From assembly GCA_000992165.1 (NCBI GenBank), contig LBTS01000015.1, positions 1 through 33,013 of the forward strand: 33,013 nt of DNA, read 5' to 3'. The position numbers were made by a program, and so were the translations under genes. The notes beneath the pieces are model-generated. The model worked only from the letters and a program-made list of their open reading frames with translations, searched no databases and was not told where the DNA came from. Each line of letters starts with the position of its first letter. The stretch's first letter is position 1. Origin of the DNA: Candidatus Moranbacteria bacterium GW2011_GWC2_37_8. Lineage in GTDB: Bacteria; Patescibacteriota; Minisyncoccia; Moranbacterales; GWC2-37-73. Positions 7,388 through 16,756 of the stretch are shown in pieces.

Positions 7388-10180
7388 TTACGCAGCCAAT
7401 TTATATTCGCCAGATCTTCGCGCAAGAGTCATTATCCTATATGACCAGACTTTGAAATTTTCTGCTGGTTTCGGTTTGGTCACGTCCGAATTCGCATAAC
7501 CAATGATAAGATTCTTAGCTTTAGTAGAGAGTCCTTTTAAGCTATTATCAGGATCATTCAAAGCCTCGCGCACATTCATTCCTCCGAATTTCAAAATATT
7601 TGATTTTTTATTATCAAAGAAATCTCTTCCAATTTTGCTGAATGTCGCATTGTCTGGCATATCCAAAAGAGCTCGCATATGCTCCTGCGAATGTTTCATA
7701 ACTTCTCCCAATCTTCCAACCTCGTATGAAGGACCCCAATTGTATATATCACTATTAGCTGCCTTGGAGAGCGTATTAGCATATCCAAGATTTTCTCTAA
7801 AGTTTGGACTATTCGGATCAAGTTTCAGCAATTCACCACTCGCAACTGAACTAGCGATAGAATGTTTCTCGCTTTGAGCTGCAAGTTCAACTTTCTCGGC
7901 ATCGATAACTTCCTTATTCCATTGCTTATAAGTTTCATTATCAGTAGCTGCAACAGGTATCTTCAACCCTGCAGACTTGGTAGTAATCTTATCAACACTA
8001 GCGACATGTTTGGCAGCATGATGATGCGATGAATCATCAACAAATTTTATATCTTTGAATTCCATTTTTGGATGACCTTCATCATTCCATTTTATTTCAT
8101 AAGTTGTTCCTGGATGAATTCTGCTTAATTTAGCATAAGCTTGATCATATGTCATTCCATGTGTATTAGCATATTCTTTTGCTGCATCATGAAAAGTAAC
8201 CTCGGCAATATCACCAGCTTCAGCTTTATCAATACCATCATGACTTGTGATATGCTCCTTGAGACTCTTAATGAAACTATCATGTCGCATGCGTCCATGA
8301 GATCCACTTTCCGGCTGCTTGATTTCAACTGTTTCAACCTTAATCGAAGCATCTACTACGGGGGATCCAGCCTTTATTGATTCAACAGTAGATTTTTTCA
8401 ACCCCTCCGTTGATTTTGCGCCAACTTCATTCGCATGACCCGACTGTTCCGTAGTATTTACACCTCCATCTATTGGTGTATTTAGTTCTTTGGCGGTATT
8501 TGAAGTTTCGGGTATACCATTGCCAGTTTCCGTACTATGAAAATTTCCATCCTTTAGACGTTCCAGCTGTTCCAGGGAAGTTACGTTATTTGAATTTCCT
8601 ACTTTAAATCCTATACTTCTCTTATTAATATTATTAAAATCAATTGGCTTTTCTTCGACAACAGCTGTCGGAGTGGACTTTGTTGCCGTTTCTTTAGGTA
8701 ATTCTTGAGATGTATGTCCAAAAAAGTAATCCTTAACGCTATGATATGCGCCAGAAGTCAATTTTCCTACCCATGTGTCACCTAATTGTTCACCAGTAAA
8801 GCGAAGAACATCACTCGCCAAACCCGACCCAAGAAAAACTCCCACCACTGCTCCTTTTGCAAAATGTTTAAAATCCTTATTTCTGATTTCATTTATATAT
8901 TTACCCTCATCCCTAATTGCAATATCCCAGGTATTGCTTCTTAGGAGCTCGAATTTCTCCTCTTCGCTCATTTTTTCAATAGCTTTTTGAAATTGCATTT
9001 TTCTTTTTTCAATCTCATCTTTTCTATTGTTCTTATCTTTTGTTGCTGAACTTTCAGCAACAGCAAAGCCCGTCAATGAAGCCATTATCATTCTCCTGGC
9101 AAGCATAGTGCCAGTAATAGCACCAGCTGAAGCCACACCTACAGTTGCTGCTGCTGCGCCAACATATGCCAATCCAGCAAAAGCTGCTGCGACTCCAAGT
9201 TTTTTAGTCAAACTCCAAGACCTGTAATCCTTGGAGAATTCAACCACACCTTTTCTGAATATCTTCCCATCAAGATGCTCAGATCTGACATCATCATGCA
9301 TTTCAAGAACCTTCAGCTGTTGTTCAGCTAAAAATGATCCGTAGATATCAGCAATTTCAGCGTCGCTTGCATTTCGAAGTTTTGCTTCCGCAATTTGCGC
9401 GTCGCGAAGTTTCAGCAAGCTGTTATCATAGTATGCCCTATAGGCAGCCACATCCGCATCACTTTCAAGTGATTTCCTCTGTTCCCTGGTATAGATACTG
9501 GAATCAGTATTAAAATTAGCATCAAAATATTTCGCTCTATTTTCTTGGAGATCACTCTTGAAGGTACTTTCCGACCAAAAATATTCCCTGACTCTTTTCA
9601 GCGCGGTGTTTTTTTGATAATCAACCTCCAAATATTCTTTTCTGGCTTCCTCAACTTCCTTTTGCAAAGTTATTATTTCTTCTTGAGCTTTCAAAAGTTC
9701 TGCACTAATTGGCTTGTTGATACTTATTTCAGGATCAACTTCTGCATTTTCATCATTTAAGCGTTCTCGCTCTTTTTTACTTATCAAATAATCAACATGC
9801 CTATCCAATATTCTATTAATTTCATTTATTTCCTGATAAACTTCCGCCAAATCTTCCTTATTAAGCCCATTGAAATCAAATTCGTCGCTGCTTAGATAAA
9901 AATCGTAAATATTAAATCCAGGTGCATCAATATTTTTTTCTATTGCCTCCTCAGCAGCCGCTTGCCTCAAATCAATATCATGGAAAATACGTTCTTTTAT
10001 TTTCCGTGATTCAATTTCCATCCCACCATCTTTTTCTTCGGGTTCAACCGTCGCTAAAGATACTACTGGTTTTTCTTCTTCAATATCAACAGGAACGATT
10101 TTATTGAATCGTCCTTTAGCATTTTGCAATGCTTCTTTTCTGTTTTCATCAGCTATTTTAAGAATATCTCCTGACTCCAT
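7388..10180 (-). CDS. Large membrane coiled-coil protein of unknown function
   Basis: 930-aa ORF; charged helical N-terminus, Gly/Ala-rich TM hairpin 'KKLGVAAAFAGLAYVGAAAATVGVASAGAITGTML', long low-complexity C-terminal half. Confidence 0.85.
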   Translation of the reverse strand: MESGDILKIADENRKEALQNAKGRFNKIVPVDIEEEKPVVSLATVEPEEKDGGMEIESRKIKERIFHDIDLRQAAAEEAIEKNIDAPGFNIYDFYLSSDEFDFNGLNKEDLAEVYQEINEINRILDRHVDYLISKKERERLNDENAEVDPEISINKPISAELLKAQEEIITLQKEVEEARKEYLEVDYQKNTALKRVREYFWSESTFKSDLQENRAKYFDANFNTDSSIYTREQRKSLESDADVAAYRAYYDNSLLKLRDAQIAEAKLRNASDAEIADIYGSFLAEQQLKVLEMHDDVRSEHLDGKIFRKGVVEFSKDYRSWSLTKKLGVAAAFAGLAYVGAAAATVGVASAGAITGTMLARRMIMASLTGFAVAESSATKDKNNRKDEIEKRKMQFQKAIEKMSEEEKFELLRSNTWDIAIRDEGKYINEIRNKDFKHFAKGAVVGVFLGSGLASDVLRFTGEQLGDTWVGKLTSGAYHSVKDYFFGHTSQELPKETATKSTPTAVVEEKPIDFNNINKRSIGFKVGNSNNVTSLEQLERLKDGNFHSTETGNGIPETSNTAKELNTPIDGGVNTTEQSGHANEVGAKSTEGLKKSTVESIKAGSPVVDASIKVETVEIKQPESGSHGRMRHDSFIKSLKEHITSHDGIDKAEAGDIAEVTFHDAAKEYANTHGMTYDQAYAKLSRIHPGTTYEIKWNDEGHPKMEFKDIKFVDDSSHHHAAKHVASVDKITTKSAGLKIPVAATDNETYKQWNKEVIDAEKVELAAQSEKHSIASSVASGELLKLDPNSPNFRENLGYANTLSKAANSDIYNWGPSYEVGRLGEVMKHSQEHMRALLDMPDNATFSKIGRDFFDNKKSNILKFGGMNVREALNDPDNSLKGLSTKAKNLIIGYANSDVTKPKPAENFKVWSYRIMTLARRSGEYKLAA

Positions 10181-10233
10181 GTCTTTAACTTGATTTTATT
10201 TTTGCAAATTATCTAAACTATCTAATTTCAATT

Positions 10234-11805
10234 TCAATTATGCTTTTCGATTTTAACAGGTTCAGATATAGGAATCTCCTTTAGGATATCAGCAATGAAA
10301 GCTTCTTTTCGAATGTCAGCTACAATTTTTTCCTGTTCAATTAATTCATCCAAAAAAGCAACGACTTCACCTTCAATAAAACTTTCCTGATATTCACTTC
10401 TTCTCTTTCCCCAGTTAGCATTTCCTTTTAATTTTTCCGCCAAACCATTTCTAAATTCGCTAGCCATTTCCAAAGCTGTTTTGAAATTTTCTTTTTCATT
10501 TTTAAGCTCCTGCTCCAATTCAACATCCTGAATAACTTCTTCGGGCGCATTCGACTGCGGTGATGACGGCAAAATAATATGGGCTCTTTCTTTTAATACT
10601 AATTCTTTTGCATCATCCAATAAATTCTTAATTTCTTGTCTATTTTTTTCAAGCAATAAATACAACTTCTTTTTATCTTCATTTGGATCTTCAATGCGCT
10701 TGGAAAGTTCTTGAAATTCCTTAACAATCGGATTGAAAAGACTTTCGCGAAGCGTGATTGCATCCATCTTATCCTCATCAGTGACAGCATGAGCCTCAAT
10801 TTCCAAAATCACATCAGTAAGCAATTCGCCTTTTTCTCGGCATTCAGCCAAAATAGTGTCGAAATCAATAGCACTTTCTTTGCTTGGCTCGGCTGATTTT
10901 ATTACCTCCTCTTGAGCAACTGATACTGGCGTGGCAGTATCCTTTTTTTCTGGCATTTCCGTATCATCAATAATTATCTTTTCTTCTCCCGCTTGGCTAT
11001 TGCTGATATTTAGCGGTATTGAAACTTCATCTATAATAAGTTTTTCCATTACCGAATTGTGAACCAAAACAGAAATCTCATCTTGTAAATCCTGTTGCAA
11101 GCGTGAATCTAATTTATCATGACGACGATTCAGAAAATCATTTTCTGCTGAACTTATTTTTCTCAAATCTTCCAATATACTATCCGTCAATACAAACTTC
11201 GTATTAGGATCAATCTCCTTAATATTGTTTTGATATATTGACCCTTTTTCAATTGCTCTTTTCAATGCGTCAATCTCTGCGTCTACCTGCCTAAATACAA
11301 AAGCCTGAAACATCAACTTGTTCAAATCTTCAACCGATAATTCACCAATCTTCGCTTCAATTTTTCTTACATAAGCATCGTCCAATACTACATCCTCACC
11401 TTTTCTCAACGTTTCCATGATATCAACCAAAATAAAATCATCTTCGATAATGTTCTTTCCAACCACGGAAGCGATATAAAAAAGCTCTGAATTCAGCAGG
11501 GTTTTATTTTTTATATTAGGCACTGCCAATTCTTCAACGCGCTTTTTCAATTCAACCGCCAATGCATCATTTAAAATTTTCTTTGCTTTTTTCTTTAATT
11601 CAACTTCTTGTTCTAGTTTTGACTCCGTAGAATTTTCAACATCACTTCTTTTTACTTTACTTTTTTTTCCATTATTTTCAATTCTAAAAACATCTTTTTC
11701 GTCATCATCATGTTCTTCTTTTTTATCTATCTTATCAAAAAACCTCCTGCGATTATTCATCGCAGTTGCCCTTAATCCTAATTTTCCTTCTTCAAACTCA
11801 GGCAT
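10234..11805 (-). CDS. Glu/Lys-rich coiled-coil protein of unknown function
   Basis: 523-aa ORF, first gene of the minus-strand cluster; no recognised catalytic motif. Confidence 0.8.
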   Translation of the reverse strand: MPEFEEGKLGLRATAMNNRRRFFDKIDKKEEHDDDEKDVFRIENNGKKSKVKRSDVENSTESKLEQEVELKKKAKKILNDALAVELKKRVEELAVPNIKNKTLLNSELFYIASVVGKNIIEDDFILVDIMETLRKGEDVVLDDAYVRKIEAKIGELSVEDLNKLMFQAFVFRQVDAEIDALKRAIEKGSIYQNNIKEIDPNTKFVLTDSILEDLRKISSAENDFLNRRHDKLDSRLQQDLQDEISVLVHNSVMEKLIIDEVSIPLNISNSQAGEEKIIIDDTEMPEKKDTATPVSVAQEEVIKSAEPSKESAIDFDTILAECREKGELLTDVILEIEAHAVTDEDKMDAITLRESLFNPIVKEFQELSKRIEDPNEDKKKLYLLLEKNRQEIKNLLDDAKELVLKERAHIILPSSPQSNAPEEVIQDVELEQELKNEKENFKTALEMASEFRNGLAEKLKGNANWGKRRSEYQESFIEGEVVAFLDELIEQEKIVADIRKEAFIADILKEIPISEPVKIEKHN

Positions 11806-11965
11806 TTAAATTATTTGAAAAATAATTTTATCTATTAACAAAATTATACCACAAAAAATAAAACAAAACCATAACTCATATGGATAATATAAAATAGTTT
11901 TTGAAAATAGTTTTTTCAATGTTATTTTAAAATTTAAAATTTTTATATTTATTTTTGAGAACGAA

Positions 11966-12000
11966 AAAAGCGCAGCAGGAATTTATCCTACTACGCTTTT
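11966..12000. terminator. Intrinsic terminator downstream of the small membrane protein gene
   Basis: AAAAGCGCAGCAGGA-attta-TCCTACTACGCTTTT hairpin with A/T tracts on both sides. Confidence 0.75.
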
Positions 12001-12029
12001 AGTCTCACCTCCTTTTTGGTTTTAAGTTT

Positions 12030-12653
12030 TTATCGTCTAACCTTGTCAGGCCAGTCGATTTTATCACTTATGAGCCAGACCCTTTCACCCCCATAGAAAT
12101 CACCATTCTTGTTAGGGAGGATCACTTCTGTTAAACCTTCGTGCTTCGGTGAGTCAGGATCCCCATCCAGATCCACCGCCTTTACCAGTGTTCCCTTCAG
12201 GACAAACGCGGTTTTCATAACCGGATCCTCAACATCTTTTCCACGCGAATCGTAGATGCCGGAATCCGCGTTTAGCACACCCTTGCTTCCTGTTTCACCT
12301 TCAGACCGAAGTGAGGCTTTGTTCAGGGTATTGACCACCGCCTTCTTCTTATTACCCAAATATCTATCCACGGCCTTATTAAAGTCAGGGTTCGATATTC
12401 CGATAGACAAAAAGATGAATGCGAATGGCAAAATTATGCAAGCCGCCCACAGCACGCCCCTGTTCAATGTAGTAACCTGAGCAGGAGTCAACAATGGACC
12501 AGCTGCTCCCGGAGCTGGCGCGAATGCACCCACAAGTGCAGCAGCAATAATACCAACCATGATGCCGCTCATGGTTGCGTTAGCCTGCGCTCCAAAAACT
12601 CCAAAAGCAACTATCAGAAAAACCGCTGTGAGATACTTTGCCATTGTGTTCAT
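12030..12653 (-). CDS. Small membrane protein, signal/TM-containing, unknown function (start trimmed from the 256-aa ORF)
   Basis: Start MNTMAKYLTAVF preceded by AGGAGG (minus strand, 12658-12663); promoter lies inside the longer ORF's N-terminal extension; two hydrophobic segments. Confidence 0.75.
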   Translation of the reverse strand: MNTMAKYLTAVFLIVAFGVFGAQANATMSGIMVGIIAAALVGAFAPAPGAAGPLLTPAQVTTLNRGVLWAACIILPFAFIFLSIGISNPDFNKAVDRYLGNKKKAVVNTLNKASLRSEGETGSKGVLNADSGIYDSRGKDVEDPVMKTAFVLKGTLVKAVDLDGDPDSPKHEGLTEVILPNKNGDFYGGERVWLISDKIDWPDKVRR

Positions 12654-12771
12654 ACCGCCTCCTATAGCTTTAGTAAAGGTTAACTTCGATATGTAAATTC
12701 CAAATTTATTTTGTAAAAGAGCCTGTAATAGGCCTTTTTTGACCTCGCTACAGTTCATACTGTAACAATCA

Positions 12772-12800
12772 ATATTAGCACAATATTGAGCAAAAGTCAA
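12772..12800 (-). promoter_or_regulatory. Sigma70-type promoter of the small membrane protein gene
   Basis: Minus strand TTGACT, 17-bp spacer, TAATAT. Confidence 0.65.
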
Positions 12801-12854
12801 TAGCTAGGCAATACCCATTATTTCATGGCTTGAAATAGCCAAAAAATGAACATA

Positions 12855-12883
12855 TTCCAAAAAACATAATTTATTGCTATAAT
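12855..12883 (+). promoter_or_regulatory. Extended -10 promoter for the 522-aa glycosyltransferase gene
   Basis: TTCCAA, 17-bp spacer, TGC-TATAAT; the CDS has SD GGGGGGTGAT before ATG at 12938. Confidence 0.55.
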
Positions 12884-12937
12884 GGAAGCAATATATTGCC
12901 CTTTTCTTTTAACTTGGGGGGTGATTAAAAAATAAAA

Positions 12938-14506
12938 ATGAAAATAAAACAAAAAAATATAATCTTCGGATTACTGCTCGCAATTCTCATCGCAGCTTTT
13001 GCACTCAGAGTCACTAATATCAAAAATATTCCTGCCGGAATTTATCCAGATGAAGCACAAAATGGTGTAGATGCGCAACTTGCAAACTCAACAGGAGAAT
13101 ATAAACTTTTTTACGAAAGTAATAATGGCCGCGAAGGTCTCTTCATCAACCTGCAAGCACTTTCCATAAAAACTTTTGGTCCGACAGAATTTGCACTCAA
13201 GCTATGGTCAATCATTTTCGGCACACTGACAGTGCTTGGTGTTTTCTTATTGACAAGTGAACTTTTCCAAAATAAAGTAGCCGGCCTAGTCGGAGCATAT
13301 CTTATTGCCTTTTCTTATTGGGCGATAAATTTCTCACGCATCGGTTTTAGAGCGATCATGGTTCCCTTCCTGCTTTCCTTTTCTTTCTACTTCCTCTTCA
13401 AGGGTCTTCGCACACGTAAACTTCATGACTTTATTATTGCAGGTTTGATTTATGGTCTTGGCGTTCATACATATATCGCCTTTCGAGTTTCTCCCCTGGT
13501 TTTAGTGGCACTATTTGCTTCGCTCATCATTACTCGCAAAAATTTCCTTGCCAATTATTGGAAACATGTGGCTGTTTTTTCTGCTGCAATGTTTATCGCA
13601 GCTGCACCGATGCTATTGGATTTCTTTGTCTGGAATCCCCAACATTATGCATCGCGTACAAGTGAAGTTTCCATTTTAAGCCCCGAAGTAAATCAAGGAC
13701 ATCTTGCCAGTTCTCTAGCTAAGACATTCGGACTTAGCGTTCAAAAATATTTCATCATGGGAGATTTGAATATGAGGCACAACTATGCTCCATACGCTCT
13801 GCTGAATCCGATTACTGGCGTTGCTTTTTTGATCGGTCTTATCTATGTCGCAAGCAAAGCGCTGCATCTTTTTTGGCTGCGCATCCGCAAGGGAGTTCGC
13901 GATGAAAAACTAGACGTCTATATTTTCCTGCTAGCTTGGTTTATTGCACTGCTTATTCCTGAATTTTTAGCAAATGAAGGAAATCCTCACGCGCTAAGAT
14001 CTATTGGCACACTTCCTGCAGTCATCATAATTTCAGTCATTCCATTCATGTGGATTTTGAAAAAATATAATTCTTTCGGACATGGCTTCAGAATTTTCAT
14101 CTTTTCAACAATGATTGCGGCTTTCGCTTTCATTGCACTTGCAGACCCAATAAAATATTTCTTCTATTTCGCCAACAGCCCAAAGCAACATGAGGTTTTC
14201 GATGCAAACTTGAGAGTTGTTTCCGATTACATAAGAGGCATCCCGCAAGGTCAAGAGAAATATATCATCACCGGCAGCATGCAGAGGCTGCCAATCAAAT
14301 ACTTAAATCCAACCATTTCAAACACATTTTATCTTTATCCCGGAGAAGTTGAATCTATTTCTCCAAGCAATCCTGACTCGGCAGTTTTCATTTTCACAGG
14401 TGCGGATTGGGACGCTATCAATTATCTTCGCACTAAGTATTCAACCCTGACTTTTCAAGAACATCGCAATTCATTTGGTGATACATTTTATACATTAAAA
14501 AAATAA
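12938..14506 (+). CDS. GT39/PMT-like multi-pass membrane glycosyltransferase
   Basis: 522 aa, polytopic, N-terminal 'NIPAGIYPDEAQNGVDA' acidic motif in the first loop typical of the GT-C fold. Confidence 0.8.
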   Translation: MKIKQKNIIFGLLLAILIAAFALRVTNIKNIPAGIYPDEAQNGVDAQLANSTGEYKLFYESNNGREGLFINLQALSIKTFGPTEFALKLWSIIFGTLTVLGVFLLTSELFQNKVAGLVGAYLIAFSYWAINFSRIGFRAIMVPFLLSFSFYFLFKGLRTRKLHDFIIAGLIYGLGVHTYIAFRVSPLVLVALFASLIITRKNFLANYWKHVAVFSAAMFIAAAPMLLDFFVWNPQHYASRTSEVSILSPEVNQGHLASSLAKTFGLSVQKYFIMGDLNMRHNYAPYALLNPITGVAFLIGLIYVASKALHLFWLRIRKGVRDEKLDVYIFLLAWFIALLIPEFLANEGNPHALRSIGTLPAVIIISVIPFMWILKKYNSFGHGFRIFIFSTMIAAFAFIALADPIKYFFYFANSPKQHEVFDANLRVVSDYIRGIPQGQEKYIITGSMQRLPIKYLNPTISNTFYLYPGEVESISPSNPDSAVFIFTGADWDAINYLRTKYSTLTFQEHRNSFGDTFYTLKK

Positions 14507-14600
14507 CTAATAAAAAGATAATTGTTAAATCGTCATATTGCTATATTATTATTAAATCCTTTAACAATATAACAATCTAGCCATTTAGCAATATAAATTC

Positions 14601-16451
14601 ATGGAAGATTTCCTAAAAAAGCACTACAAAAAAATTATTGTAGTGATAATGACATTTTTTGTCACAGTCAGCTTGCTTAATGCGAAAAATGACAGCGCGA
14701 CTTTCGATGAGGTAGCCCATATTCCAGCCGGGTATAGCTACATCCTAAAGCATGACACCAGACTGAATCCGGAACATCCGCCACTTCTCAAAGATTTAGT
14801 TGGAATCCCGCTTTCTTTTCTCGATCTTAACTTCGACACCAATAAACAATTTTGGACTGGCGAAGGACTACCTAGGATTTGGGATGATGGACAATGGGAA
14901 GCTGGGAAGCATCTTCTCTATGGAGCAGGAAATGATCCTGGTCAAATTCTTTTTTGGGCTCGTCTGCCAATCATATTAATTTCAGTGGCGCTTGGGCTTT
15001 TCCTTTTTATGTGGGGAAAAGAAATCGCAGGAACACTTGGAGGATTATTCGTGTTAACCTTATACGCCTTTGATCCAAATATCCTAGGGCACAATCATTA
15101 TGTCACAACCGACATTGGAATTGCGGCTTTTTTAACATTCGCTTTTTATTTCTTTCTCAAATTCATCAAGAATCCGTCCTGGAAAAATGTTTTATTGAGT
15201 GGTCTTTTTCTAGGATTAGTGAATCTTACTAAATTTTCTTCATTGATGGCCTATCCTATTCTTGTGCTTGTTTTAATTGGGTATCCGCTTATTAAAAAAA
15301 CATCTCACAGCAATGAAGAAAATTCGCAATTCATTCTTAGAGCTAAAGTGTTTTTCAGTTATCTTGCGAAAGGAATTATAATACTTTCAATTTCAATGGT
15401 GGTTGTTTGGATAGGATATTTCTTGAATACTTACAGGATGCCTCAAGAAGTCATCAATCGTCAGATAAATTTTTCTTTTCCAATTAGTGATCCTAATAAG
15501 CTGAGTCTCTACACAAATGAAGCGTTAACATTTTTGAATTCTTCAGATTATCTTCGCCCTATGGGAGAATATTTTCTGGGTGTCACTATGGTTTTCAAGC
15601 GTGTAGCTGGTGGAAATGGAACATATTTTCTTGAGAACGTTTCGAGTAAAGCTTCACCCATATATTTTCCATTGATATTCTTAATCAAGGAAACAATTCC
15701 ACTTCTTGCACTTATTGCTTTTTCTTTCATCTTCACCACTTCGCAAATATTCAAAACAACAATAAAATCAATAAGAATGAAGGGGTTGCGAAAGAAATTT
15801 CTGAGATTCTTGCAAACAGGAGTGACCGAATACACAATATTCAGTTTCATCGTTCTTTATTCATTCCTAAGCATTACTGGAAATTTAAATATTGGCTTTA
15901 GACATCTTTTTCCGATTCTTCCATTTCTATATATCCTGCTTACTAAAAAAGTATTCGATTTCTTCAAGAAAAAAAATCCAGCTGCCAGACATCAACTACA
16001 CGTGCTTTTATCTGTAATAATAGTTTGGATCATAGCGATTGCCGTATTTAGTTATCCTGGCTACGTTTCATATTTTAATGAAACTGTTGGTGGCAGCAAA
16101 AATGGATTCAAATATGTTACTGATTCAAACACTGATTGGGGACAAGACTTGAATAGGCTTAAGATTTTCATAAGCCAAAATCCTCAAATTGATAAGATTC
16201 GCGTTGATTATTTCGGAGGTGGAAATCCAGAATATTATCTTGGAGATAAATATATTTCTTGGTGGGATAGTAAGCGCCCAGTTGAAGCTGGATGGTATGC
16301 CATCTCAACCAATGCTCTGCAAACAAGCATCTATGACAAAAATAAAACGCCTGAAAACAACTACACCTGGACTAAGCAATTCCAGCCGGTAGCCATGATT
16401 GGAAATTCTATTTTGATCTTCAATGTCACAGCCCCTCCGATTCAGCCCTAA
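14601..16451 (+). CDS. GT39/PMT-like multi-pass membrane glycosyltransferase
   Basis: 616 aa, polytopic; 'SATFDEVAHIPAGYSYI...RLNPEHPPLLKDL' first-loop signature of phospholipid-carrier-dependent glycosyltransferases. Confidence 0.85.
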   Translation: MEDFLKKHYKKIIVVIMTFFVTVSLLNAKNDSATFDEVAHIPAGYSYILKHDTRLNPEHPPLLKDLVGIPLSFLDLNFDTNKQFWTGEGLPRIWDDGQWEAGKHLLYGAGNDPGQILFWARLPIILISVALGLFLFMWGKEIAGTLGGLFVLTLYAFDPNILGHNHYVTTDIGIAAFLTFAFYFFLKFIKNPSWKNVLLSGLFLGLVNLTKFSSLMAYPILVLVLIGYPLIKKTSHSNEENSQFILRAKVFFSYLAKGIIILSISMVVVWIGYFLNTYRMPQEVINRQINFSFPISDPNKLSLYTNEALTFLNSSDYLRPMGEYFLGVTMVFKRVAGGNGTYFLENVSSKASPIYFPLIFLIKETIPLLALIAFSFIFTTSQIFKTTIKSIRMKGLRKKFLRFLQTGVTEYTIFSFIVLYSFLSITGNLNIGFRHLFPILPFLYILLTKKVFDFFKKKNPAARHQLHVLLSVIIVWIIAIAVFSYPGYVSYFNETVGGSKNGFKYVTDSNTDWGQDLNRLKIFISQNPQIDKIRVDYFGGGNPEYYLGDKYISWWDSKRPVEAGWYAISTNALQTSIYDKNKTPENNYTWTKQFQPVAMIGNSILIFNVTAPPIQP

Positions 16452-16472
16452 GTGACTTCAATTCAATCAATT

Positions 16473-16504
16473 AAAAACACCCTGATTTATGTCATGGTGT
16501 TTTT
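16473..16504 (+). terminator. Intrinsic terminator
   Basis: AAAAACACC...GGTGTTTTT hairpin after the 616-aa ORF. Confidence 0.7.
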
Positions 16505-16547
16505 AATTTGAATGTGAGATAAAATTAAATTAAAAATTTTATGATTC

Positions 16548-16581
16548 AGGGACTAAGTCCCCAATTGGGGACTTAGTCCCT
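16548..16581. repeat. 34-bp perfect palindrome
   Basis: AGGGACTAAGTCCCCAATTGGGGACTTAGTCCCT. Confidence 0.9.
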
Positions 16582-16627
16582 TCCGCAACATTTGATCAGT
16601 GTTTTGTGCAACTTTTTTTTGCTAGCC

Positions 16628-16741
16628 TATTTTGTTTTTCGGCCAATTGATACGAGAGTATCTCTGAGCTTTTGGATAGTGAGTATTTTATCCAAAAGCG
16701 TGCTCGAAAAAGGATTTAACACAGCCATGTATTGCGCGTGA
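16628..16741 (+). repeat. Structured intergenic element, copy 2 (shortened)
   Basis: 16636-16713 nearly identical to 2908-2984 (CGGCCAATTGATACGAGAGTATCTCTGAGCTTTTGGATAGTGAGTATTT(T)ATCCAAAAGCGTGCTCGAAAAAGGA); ends with CCATGTATTGCGCGTGA matching the copy-1 terminus. Confidence 0.75.
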
Positions 16742-16756
16742 CCCGTTATCATTATC

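Noticed and set aside
12654-12800. N-terminal extension of the 256-aa ORF
   Set aside because: It contains the -10/-35 elements and leader hairpins; the internal ATG at 12653 has a strong AGGAGG.
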